From positions 1-64,000 of the forward strand of contig NZ_JAAMPT010000204.1 of assembly GCF_012911605.1 (NCBI RefSeq): DNA of 64,000 nucleotides. Direction: 5' to 3'. The notes beneath the pieces were generated by a model that was not told where the DNA came from, did not search any database, and saw only the letters and a program-made list of their open reading frames with translations. The first letter of the stretch is position 1. Every line of letters begins with the position of its first letter. The stretch comes from Flavobacterium solisilvae. Lineage in GTDB: Bacteria; Bacteroidota; Bacteroidia; Flavobacteriales; Flavobacteriaceae. A program made the position numbers and the translations under genes. Positions 25,304 to 33,094 of this stretch are shown one piece after another.

Positions 25304-25543
25304 AATTTTTGATTTTTAATAATTAATAGTTACTTGTTGAATAAACCTCAAAGTGCTTCAACTTTGAAGAAAGTGAATTAATAATAAATTTGTTCTGTTT
25401 AAAAATGAATTAGTACCACATTCAAGAAATGATCGCCTAAATTTCACATCTAAGTAAAAGAGAAACATTATGAAAATAAAATGTGTTAGGACGAAATAGG
25501 TTAAAATTTGTCCGAAGTAGGTGTTTTTTTTACCGAAGTAAAT

Positions 25544-27430
25544 TTATGATGCATTTAAAATTTTGAAATCAAAAATTAGAGTAGTTCCATTCGTTGTTTC
25601 CTCTTTTACTGTTCCGTTTAGTTGTTGCGTTAACAATGAAATTAGTTGGCCTCCAAAACCTGTTCCTTTTGTAATTCCAACTTTACCAACACCATCATCG
25701 GCAACTTTTAATTGAAGTATCGAATCATTTTGTTTTTGAAGCTCAATCGTAATCGTTCCGTTTTTATTTTCTGGAAAAGCATATTTCACTGCATTTGTCA
25801 ATACTTCATTTACAATTAAACCCAACGGAACGGCTGTATCAATGTCTAAATCGAGATTATCCATCGCTAATTTTAAATCGATGCGTTTTGAAGCACCAAA
25901 ACAGTCGAGAATATTTTCACCTAGATTCAAAAAATACTCTTTCATTTCTATTGCACCAAGGTTTGAGCCTTGATATAATTTTTGATGCACTATACCAATA
26001 GAGTTCACGCGGTTTTGACCTTCAGTCATAGCTTGTTTTGTTTTTTCATCATCAATTTGTGACGATTGCAATGCTAGTAAACCTGATACAATTTCGAGAT
26101 TATTTTTCACTCTATGATGAATTTCTTTGAGAAGAAGTTCGTTTTCCGCATTTTTTTGAGCTAACAATCGATTACTTCTACTTCTATTTTTATAACTTAT
26201 ATATGCAAAGACAAGTAAACCTAGGAGAAGCGACACAACAACAATCCCAAGATATTGCACCAATTTTTGTTGGGATATTTTAGCTTCTTGAAACGCTATT
26301 GTTTCCTCTTTTTTTTGTGTTTCGTATTTGGTTAAAAGCTCCGACATTTTAGCATCGCTTTCTATTGAACCAATACTATCTTTTAAATCATAGGCTTTTT
26401 GTTTGTAATCTAAAGCGCGCTCAAAATCATTTAGATTTTTGTATATCGTACTGGCATGATGGTAATTTTCGATTAAATTAGTAATATCATTATTCGCTTC
26501 TTGCAACCGAATTGTTTCTAATTGATATTTAAGAGCTTCTTTGTAATTACCTACTAGCAAATTAATTTCGCCTAAATTGGCTGTTACTGCATTAATTCCG
26601 TTTTGGTAATTGATTTCTTTCGCCATTTTTAAACAATTAGTATAGAAACGAATGGCTTCATCGTATCTACCTAACTTTTTTAGTGCATTTCCTTGGCTAT
26701 TGCCAATGTCAACCAATGCCGTTTGTCCTAAATTTTGCTCCTTTACAATAGCTGCCGCTTTGTTAAAATAATCCAATGATAATTGATTCTTTTGCATTGC
26801 AATAGCAACGTCTCCAGCATTATTATAAACATAAAAAAACTCAGATGTTAAGTGGTGTTCTTCAGCCATTTTAATTGCCTTTTCGGCATATACTAAAGCT
26901 TCCTTCAATCTGTTTTGCTTAGTTAAATCCCACGAAATTCTTGTCATTGCGTTACAAATGCCTGCTTTATCATCAATCTTTTCCATTAATTTTAAGGCAG
27001 CAATATCCTTCTCCAATGCTTTTTCAAAATCACCATTCTTTTTTAAAACCCATGCCATTTTAAAAGATGTAGTAGCTTGTCCTTTTATATCGTTAACGGC
27101 TTTGTATCCTTTCATCGCTTTTTCAAAAAAGAAATTTGCCGAGTCTAACTGAAGTAAATTAGCATGCATTCGTCCTTCTGCTTCATAAAACTTTGGTTGC
27201 CAATTTTTATCTTTTAAATCGTCTGCGAGTTTGGTTCCCTTTTTAATCAAAATCAAACCTTGCTTCATATCATTTTGATATATAACATTAGCCTTTTCGT
27301 AGATCATTTCTAACTTCTTAGTTTGATTTTTTTCAGAAGACAATTTTTGTTCCAAATCTGCTAAATTAGAATCCTGACTGTAAACAAAAAAAGGTAGTAT
27401 AACGAGTGCAAACAGTTTAAATTTCATCAT
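25544..27430 (-). CDS. TPR-linked HisKA_2-type sensor histidine kinase
   Basis: 628 residues. Signal peptide (FALVILPFFVYSQ), then about ten TPR-like helical pairs to ~380, one TM segment (LGIVVVSLLLGLLVFAYI) and a coiled coil. The kinase core has the H-box LLKEIHHRVKNNLEIV, typical of HisKA_2 kinases, and HATPase motifs (NEVLTNAVKYAF, ADDGVG, GTGFGGQLI). It lies 11 bases after the LytTR response regulator, which is its likely partner. The TPR sensor is periplasmic; the signal is unknown. Confidence 0.87.
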   Translation of the reverse strand: MMKFKLFALVILPFFVYSQDSNLADLEQKLSSEKNQTKKLEMIYEKANVIYQNDMKQGLILIKKGTKLADDLKDKNWQPKFYEAEGRMHANLLQLDSANFFFEKAMKGYKAVNDIKGQATTSFKMAWVLKKNGDFEKALEKDIAALKLMEKIDDKAGICNAMTRISWDLTKQNRLKEALVYAEKAIKMAEEHHLTSEFFYVYNNAGDVAIAMQKNQLSLDYFNKAAAIVKEQNLGQTALVDIGNSQGNALKKLGRYDEAIRFYTNCLKMAKEINYQNGINAVTANLGEINLLVGNYKEALKYQLETIRLQEANNDITNLIENYHHASTIYKNLNDFERALDYKQKAYDLKDSIGSIESDAKMSELLTKYETQKKEETIAFQEAKISQQKLVQYLGIVVVSLLLGLLVFAYISYKNRSRSNRLLAQKNAENELLLKEIHHRVKNNLEIVSGLLALQSSQIDDEKTKQAMTEGQNRVNSIGIVHQKLYQGSNLGAIEMKEYFLNLGENILDCFGASKRIDLKLAMDNLDLDIDTAVPLGLIVNEVLTNAVKYAFPENKNGTITIELQKQNDSILQLKVADDGVGKVGITKGTGFGGQLISLLTQQLNGTVKEETTNGTTLIFDFKILNAS

Positions 27431-27441
27431 TATTTTTAAAA

Positions 27442-28173
27442 TTATACTTTTTGTATGTGAAGTAGTAATTGCTTCTTTAATTCGGCAGTAACAGGAATTG
27501 CTTTCTTAGCAATAACGATATGGCTTGATGCAATTTCATCTATATGATGCATATTAATAATGAACGAACGATGTACACGAAGAAAGCTTTTTACATTCAA
27601 TTTATCTTCTAAATCTTTAAGCGTACTCACTATTAAATGTTCTTTCTCTTTGCAGTGAATTTTACAATAATTGCGTTCCGCTTCAATGAATAGGATGTCG
27701 TTTATATTTATCTTAATCATTTTATCGTGACTTCTTACAAATATTGAATCGCTTATAACAAACGTTTCCGTTTCATTAGGATTGTTCATTTTTTCCTCCT
27801 GAATTCGAATTAAAACCAATTCTATGGCACGTTGTAAATCTAGTTTTTTAAACGGTTTGCTTATAAATCCATAGGGATTTGTCGTTTTCGCTCTATTAAA
27901 ATGAACTTCATCGGCATTAGCGGTAAGAAATATGATTGGAATTTTATATTCTTTTTGGATAAGATGTGCCAATTCTATTCCATCTAAATCTCCTTTAAGA
28001 TTGATATCCAATAAAATAATATCTGGAATTTGTTGTTTTAACTTTGGTAAAACCTCTTCAGCTCGTGGAATAATATCAATTACATTGTAACCAAGTTGCG
28101 TTAATTGTAACGAAATATTAGCCGCAATAATCATCTCGTCTTCTACAATTAAAATAGTATCGCTTTTACTCAT
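27442..28173 (-). CDS. LytTR-family response regulator
   Basis: 243 residues. Receiver domain 5-120 with the phospho-aspartate in ILLDINLKG (D56), acidic pocket VEDE and KPF lysine near 107. LytTR DNA-binding domain ~145-240 (IFVRSHDKMIKI, DILFIEAERNYCKIH, FLRVHRSFIINMHHID). It is the first gene of the operon, followed by its probable kinase at 25544-27430. Upstream is 226 bases of AT-rich sequence ending at the lpxK terminator. Confidence 0.92.
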   Translation of the reverse strand: MSKSDTILIVEDEMIIAANISLQLTQLGYNVIDIIPRAEEVLPKLKQQIPDIILLDINLKGDLDGIELAHLIQKEYKIPIIFLTANADEVHFNRAKTTNPYGFISKPFKKLDLQRAIELVLIRIQEEKMNNPNETETFVISDSIFVRSHDKMIKININDILFIEAERNYCKIHCKEKEHLIVSTLKDLEDKLNVKSFLRVHRSFIINMHHIDEIASSHIVIAKKAIPVTAELKKQLLLHIQKV

Positions 28174-28340
28174 CTAAATTCTGTGTTATAATTGTATACT
28201 GGAAAACGTGATTAATCACTGTTATGATTAACGAATATAAAAAAATTAACCAAAATTTTAACATATTACATATTTAACCAACAACTTACAACTAAAAAGC
28301 ATGTTATTTTAAGAAAAATCTTAAAAACAAGAAATAAAAA

Positions 28341-28376
28341 AACTCCAACTTATTGAAAAATCAATAAGTTGGAGTT
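28341..28376 (-). terminator. Rho-independent terminator after lpxK
   Basis: Perfect 16-bp stem AACTCCAACTTATTGA / TCAATAAGTTGGAGTT with an AAAA loop; on the minus strand a T run follows. Confidence 0.88.
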
Positions 28377-28399
28377 TTAATTATTTATTTAAAATTATA

Positions 28400-29413
28400 T
28401 CAAATCAATGAGTTGTTATTCACGAAGTTTAAAATTCGTTTATCAAGTTCTTCATTAGCAATGATTATACTTTTTATGGGAAGATAATATAATGATGGTA
28501 TTGATAGATGATTTTTAAGTCTGACAAAATCCTTCTCAGTAGTTACAATTATGCTGCCATTAGCTTTTTGAATAATTTCTTTACAATCATTTTCTGTAAA
28601 ATGATGATGATCGGGAAAAACAACCAAACAATCATTCTCTTTTTGTAAATAATTGAAAAAAGACGTTGGATTGGCTATTCCTGCCAATAGCAATTTATCT
28701 TTAAGTTTAATTTCTTCCACCGAAAATTCATTATCAATTCCATACACTTTTTCGTCATAATTGATATAACTGAAAAGTATCGTTTTATCTAACCCAATTT
28801 TCTTTTTAATAGCTATTTGTTCAGCTTCAGTAATATTCGAAGGACATTTGGTCACAATAATAACATCAGCTCGTTTGGCGCCATTTCTACTTTCGCGAAG
28901 ATTTCCCGTTGGCAACATATAATCATCACAAAATAAATCGCCATACGAAGTAAGCATAATATAAAATCCAGCTTTTACTTTTCGATGTTGAAAAGCATCG
29001 TCCAATAAAATTACTTCCGGTTTTTCTTTTTGTGCCAAAAGATTTGAAATTCCGTTACGTCTATTAGCATCCACAGCAAATTGAACTTCGGGAAACTTTT
29101 GAAACATTTGAAACGGTTCATCGCCCAAAATTTCAGCCGTTGCTTTTTCATCTGCCAAAATAAATCCTTCCGATTTTCGCTTATAACCACGACTTAAAAC
29201 CGCAACCTTATATATAGGAGAAAGCAATCGGATTAAATATTCTATTTGAGGTGTTTTTCCTGTTCCACCAACGCTTAAATTTCCAACGGCAATAATCGGA
29301 ACATCAAACGAATAGGATTTAAAAATTCCTTTATCATACAGAAAATTACGAATGGAAGTTATCAATCCATAGAGAATCGCAAAAGGAAAAAGTAACTTTC
29401 GAATTAAAATCAT
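28400..29413 (-). CDS. lpxK: Tetraacyldisaccharide 4'-kinase
   Basis: Phosphorylates the 4' position of the lipid A precursor at the inner membrane. The P-loop is VGNLSVGGTGKTPQ (near 42-55), with RGYKRKS and ILLDDAFQHRKV as further family motifs. A short N-terminal hydrophobic segment (LLFPFAILYGLIT) anchors it in the membrane. 337 aa, normal length. It is divergent from the secreted protein at 29463, and a strong terminator follows. Confidence 0.94.
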   Translation of the reverse strand: MILIRKLLFPFAILYGLITSIRNFLYDKGIFKSYSFDVPIIAVGNLSVGGTGKTPQIEYLIRLLSPIYKVAVLSRGYKRKSEGFILADEKATAEILGDEPFQMFQKFPEVQFAVDANRRNGISNLLAQKEKPEVILLDDAFQHRKVKAGFYIMLTSYGDLFCDDYMLPTGNLRESRNGAKRADVIIVTKCPSNITEAEQIAIKKKIGLDKTILFSYINYDEKVYGIDNEFSVEEIKLKDKLLLAGIANPTSFFNYLQKENDCLVVFPDHHHFTENDCKEIIQKANGSIIVTTEKDFVRLKNHLSIPSLYYLPIKSIIIANEELDKRILNFVNNNSLI

Positions 29414-29433
29414 AGTACGAAAGTATAATTTTT

Positions 29434-29441
29434 TATCTTTG
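29434..29441 (+). promoter_or_regulatory. Promoter -7 box TATCTTTG
   Basis: Exact TAnnTTTG match 21 bases before the ATG at 29463. Confidence 0.6.
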
Positions 29442-29462
29442 GAATGCTAATATTTTTTAGAA

Positions 29463-30026
29463 ATGAGATTAGATTATAAACTTTTACTCGGATTTTTGTT
29501 TTGCTTTCAAATGGGTTTTTCGCAAGAAAATGACAATACCGCATTGCTAAAAATTTTATTATCAAAATATTATGCCAATGAAAAACCCATCGTTAAAAAC
29601 CGTTTACAATTATTAGGTTTCTATTGCAACAAAGCGCCGAACAACGAAGAAGTTCTTGAAGTCATTAACAATCACGAATTATTAAAGAAAAATTCGGCTG
29701 CAATAAAAAAACAAATCGACATCACCATTCAAGAAAATTGGGACAAAGAATTTGAAATCCTTTTCACTAATCAAAACCAATATTTAAAAAGTAAAGTGCA
29801 AAACTGTTATTCGCTCGAAGACTTTCAAAAAGTTTCAAGCGCGCATACGCAAAACAACCAACGCTTGATGATTGTAAGCAAACCAATCTATTTTGCTACT
29901 AATTATTGCTTAGTGAAAGTCGCTTTTTACCGAAATGTCGAACACAACAGCGGAAGCTATTTTCTTTTTGAAAAAATAAACGGCATTTGGACAATTAAAG
30001 AAACTTTGAACGAATGGAATACTTGA
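29463..30026 (+). CDS. Secreted hypothetical protein
   Basis: 187 residues with a signal peptide (LLLGFLFCFQMGFSQ). The mature part is mixed alpha/beta and contains three cysteines. The C-terminal half (KPIYFATNYCLVKVAFYRN, then YFLFEKINGIWTIKETL) resembles the final strands of NTF2-like or immunoglobulin-like secreted proteins, but no family is recognised. It lies 19 bases before the nif3-like gene and they may share the promoter at 29434. Confidence 0.65.
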   Translation: MRLDYKLLLGFLFCFQMGFSQENDNTALLKILLSKYYANEKPIVKNRLQLLGFYCNKAPNNEEVLEVINNHELLKKNSAAIKKQIDITIQENWDKEFEILFTNQNQYLKSKVQNCYSLEDFQKVSSAHTQNNQRLMIVSKPIYFATNYCLVKVAFYRNVEHNSGSYFLFEKINGIWTIKETLNEWNT

Positions 30027-30045
30027 TTAAAATACAAAACCAACA

Positions 30046-31140
30046 ATGAAACTAAAACAAATCATAAATATCCTTGAAGAAATGGCACCTTTGGCGTATG
30101 CTGAAGATTTTGACAACGTTGGCTTGCTCGTTGGAAATACCGAAACCGAAATTTCAGGAATTCTCGTTTGCCACGATGCTTTAGAAACTGTAATCGACGA
30201 AGCTATTGCCAAAAATTGCAACTTAGTCGTTTGCTTCCATCCTATTCTTTTCAGTGGATTAAAAAAAATCACGGGTAAAGATTATGTCGAAAAATCGATA
30301 ATCAAAGCCATCAAAAACGATATTGCCATTTATGCCGTTCATACCGCTTTGGACAATCATAAAAATGGTGTAAATAAAATTTTCTGCGATGCTTTAGGTT
30401 TAACAAATAACAAAGTTTTAGTACCAAAACAAAACTTTATTCAAAAACTCGTTACCTATACCATTCCCGAAAATGCCGAAAAACTTCGCAACGCATTATT
30501 TGATGCTGGTGCTGGAAAAATAGGGAATTATGAAGACTGTAGCTTCAACTCACAAGGCATTGGAACTTATATGGGTAACGAAAACAGCAATCCCGAAATT
30601 GGCGAACGATTTGAATTTGTTGAAACACAAGAAATCAAAATCGAAGTTACTTTTGAAAAACATTTGCAATCCAAAATCCTGAAAGCTTTGTTCAGTAATC
30701 ATGTTTATGAAGAAGTTGCCTATGAAATTTATGCTTTGCAAAATGCACATCAAAATATAGGTTTGGGAATGATTGGCGAATTAGAAAACCCAATGAATGA
30801 AACCGAATTTTTACATTTTGTAAAAACCAAAATGCAATGTGGCGCAATCCGTCATTCGGAATTATTGAACAAATCTGTAAAAAAAGTCGCCGTTCTTGGC
30901 GGTTCGGGAAGTTTTGCTATAAAAAACGCAAAACACTCTGGCGCAGATGTTTATTTAACAGCTGATTTAAAATACCACGACTTCTACCAAGCTGAAAATC
31001 AAATCGTTTTAGCCGATATTGGTCATTATGAAAGCGAAAGATTTACAAAAAATTATATTGTTGATTTTCTTAAAGAAAAAATTACTAATTTTGCAGTCGT
31101 TTTATCAGAAGAAAATACAAACCCAGTTAAGTACTTATAA
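30046..31140 (+). CDS. Nif3-like dinuclear metal-centre protein
   Basis: 364 residues. Metal ligands are visible in CFHPILFSG and HTALDNH in the N-terminal half and in ADIGHYESER in the C-terminal half. The long middle segment (~130-235) is the CutA-like domain that marks the YqfO-type Nif3 proteins. Some relatives are annotated as GTP cyclohydrolase 1 type 2, but that activity is not firmly shown. The gene at 31144 starts 3 bases after the stop, so the two form an operon. Confidence 0.9.
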   Translation: MKLKQIINILEEMAPLAYAEDFDNVGLLVGNTETEISGILVCHDALETVIDEAIAKNCNLVVCFHPILFSGLKKITGKDYVEKSIIKAIKNDIAIYAVHTALDNHKNGVNKIFCDALGLTNNKVLVPKQNFIQKLVTYTIPENAEKLRNALFDAGAGKIGNYEDCSFNSQGIGTYMGNENSNPEIGERFEFVETQEIKIEVTFEKHLQSKILKALFSNHVYEEVAYEIYALQNAHQNIGLGMIGELENPMNETEFLHFVKTKMQCGAIRHSELLNKSVKKVAVLGGSGSFAIKNAKHSGADVYLTADLKYHDFYQAENQIVLADIGHYESERFTKNYIVDFLKEKITNFAVVLSEENTNPVKYL

Positions 31141-31143
31141 TAT

Positions 31144-31923
31144 ATGGCTACTACAAAAGAATTGAGCGTTGAAGACAAATTAAGAGCGCTGTATGATTTA
31201 CAATTAATCGATTCAAGAATTGACGAAATCAGAAATGTTAGAGGTGAATTGCCACTAGAAGTTGAAGATTTAGAAGATGAAGTAGCGGGTTTAACTACTC
31301 GTTTGGACAAATTAAAAACTGATTTAGTTGCTATTGAAGAGCAAATCAAATCAAAGAAAAATTCAATTGAAGAACACCAAGCTTCAATCAAAAGATATGC
31401 TGAACAACAAAAAAATGTTCGCAACAACAGAGAATTCAACTCGTTAACTAAAGAAATTGAATTCCAAGAATTAGAAATCCAATTAGCGGAAAAACAAATC
31501 CGTGAAATGAAAGCTTCTATCGAGCACAAGAAAGAAGTAATCTCAAATTCTAAAGAAAAATTAGAGCAAAAATCAACGCATTTAAAACATAAAAAAGCAG
31601 AGTTAAACGACATCATGGCGGAAACTCAAAAAGAAGAAGCTTTTTTAATTGAAAAATCAGCAGAATATGAGGCTCAAATCGAGGAGCGTTTATTAGCCGC
31701 TTACAAAAGAATTCGTAAAAGTGTAATCAACGGATTAGCAGTGGTTTCTATCGAGCGTGGCGCATCTGCAGGTTCATTCTTCACTATTCCGCCACAAACT
31801 CAGGTTGAAATTGCAGCCCGCAAAAAAATCATCACTGACGAGCATTCTGGTAGAATTTTGGTTGATGCCGCTTTAGCTCAAGAAGAAAAAGACAAAATGG
31901 AGCAATTATTTGCTAAAATCTAA
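31144..31923 (+). CDS. Coiled-coil protein of the C4 zinc-ribbon family, zinc ligands lost
   Basis: 259 residues. Residues ~10-185 form a long coiled coil (LRALYDLQLIDSRIDEI at the start, a family hallmark). The C-terminal part matches the zf-RING_7 region (FFTIPPQTQVEIAARKKI, then DEHSGRILVD), but the CxxC pairs expected before IPPQ and before GRI are absent. Family members such as CT398 bind export and sigma-54 proteins; the role in flavobacteria is unknown. It follows the nif3-like gene directly and is ended by a terminator. Confidence 0.82.
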   Translation: MATTKELSVEDKLRALYDLQLIDSRIDEIRNVRGELPLEVEDLEDEVAGLTTRLDKLKTDLVAIEEQIKSKKNSIEEHQASIKRYAEQQKNVRNNREFNSLTKEIEFQELEIQLAEKQIREMKASIEHKKEVISNSKEKLEQKSTHLKHKKAELNDIMAETQKEEAFLIEKSAEYEAQIEERLLAAYKRIRKSVINGLAVVSIERGASAGSFFTIPPQTQVEIAARKKIITDEHSGRILVDAALAQEEKDKMEQLFAKI

Positions 31924-31931
31924 ATAACTCA

Positions 31932-31957
31932 AATCCCGATTAATTCGGGATTTTTTT
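31932..31957 (+). terminator. Rho-independent terminator
   Basis: AATCCCGA / TTCGGGATT stem with a short loop and seven T. The next gene's ATG (31958) starts at the end of the T run. Confidence 0.8.
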
Positions 31958-32803
31958 ATGAAAAAAATACAATTTCTCATACTCACAAAATCAATAGGTT
32001 TCTACCTAAATCTATTGAGTTTCATAAAACCAGAAAAGGCAAAACAAATTGCCTACCAACTTTTTAGCCAACCTCGAAAAGGAAAGCTAAACCCAAATCA
32101 ATTACCCAAAACACTCATCAACACCGAGAAAGAAACCTTTCAACATGATGATCACACTTTTCAAACCTACATTTGGCGTGGAAACGACGAAATAATTCTG
32201 CTCGTTCACGGTTGGGAAAGCAATGCTTCGCGCTGGAAAAAAATGCTAAACCATTTAAAACCGTTAGGAAAAACCATCATCGCCATCGATGCGCCAGCTC
32301 ACGGATTAACCACTGGAAAAGAGTTCAACGCACCAAAATATGCAGAATATATCAATACATTAACCAAAAAATACAGCCCAAAAATCATCATCGGTCATTC
32401 CGTTGGCGGCGCGGCAATCAGCTATTATCTGCATAAATTTGGCAATCCAAACATCGAAAAAGTCGTCCTTCTCGGCGCGCCATCCGATTTCAAAATCATC
32501 AGCAACAACTTTGTTTCCATGTTGAGTTTGAACAAAAAAATCAAAAATCGCCTAGAAAATTATTATCAGGAAAAGTTCAATATTCATATCGACGAATTCA
32601 AAGCACATAATTTTGCTCAAAACTTTCCCCAAAAAGCATTTATTGCGCACGATATCGATGATAAAATCGTATTGGTAGAAGAAGGAAAAAAATACGCTTC
32701 CCACTGGAAAAATGCCATTTACATCGAAACAAAAGGACTTGGTCACAGCTTGCACGATCACGATTTATACCAAAAAATCATTCAGTTTATTCAAGAAGCG
32801 TAA
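31958..32803 (+). CDS. Alpha/beta hydrolase
   Basis: 281 residues. Strand and oxyanion region ILLVHGWESNASRWKKM, nucleophile elbow IIGHSVGGAA (Ser near 150), aspartate probably in AHDIDDKIV and histidine in GLGHSLHDHD. The substrate is not predictable. The N-terminus is hydrophobic (FLILTKSIGFYLNLLSFI) and might be a membrane anchor. The start codon abuts the preceding terminator, so translation must use read-through RNA, a leaderless RNA or a later start. Confidence 0.82.
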   Translation: MKKIQFLILTKSIGFYLNLLSFIKPEKAKQIAYQLFSQPRKGKLNPNQLPKTLINTEKETFQHDDHTFQTYIWRGNDEIILLVHGWESNASRWKKMLNHLKPLGKTIIAIDAPAHGLTTGKEFNAPKYAEYINTLTKKYSPKIIIGHSVGGAAISYYLHKFGNPNIEKVVLLGAPSDFKIISNNFVSMLSLNKKIKNRLENYYQEKFNIHIDEFKAHNFAQNFPQKAFIAHDIDDKIVLVEEGKKYASHWKNAIYIETKGLGHSLHDHDLYQKIIQFIQEA

Positions 32804-33094
32804 ACTTTCGTTCCGTTCAGCAATCCATTTTCCTGCTATCCATTTCAATCTTTTGCTTTTAAATTTTGTTATCCTGAGCTTGTCGAAGGACAAAATTTAA
32901 AAACAAAAGGATTTCCATTTCTATCAGGGCTAAAAATAAGCCATAGCACTTTTATATACTTTTGATTTTCAATACAAAAAATCAAACAACAACAATATTA
33001 TCCCGATTTTCTTAAAAAAATTTGAATTTAAAAGTAAAATTTCCCTATTTTTAACAAAATCATTACACCAAAAACAAAATCAACCCATTTTATT
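32804..33094. other. Intergenic region with a REP-like palindrome
   Basis: No gene is visible. Contains the inverted repeat at 32850-32909 and AT-rich sequence before cphA. Confidence 0.5.
32850..32909. repeat. REP/MITE-like inverted repeat
   Basis: 20-base arms with one mismatch (left CTTTTGCTTTTAAATTTTGT, 32850-32869) enclose a core with CCTGAGCTTGTCGAAGG. That core is a widely dispersed intergenic repeat motif in bacterial genomes. Confidence 0.65.
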
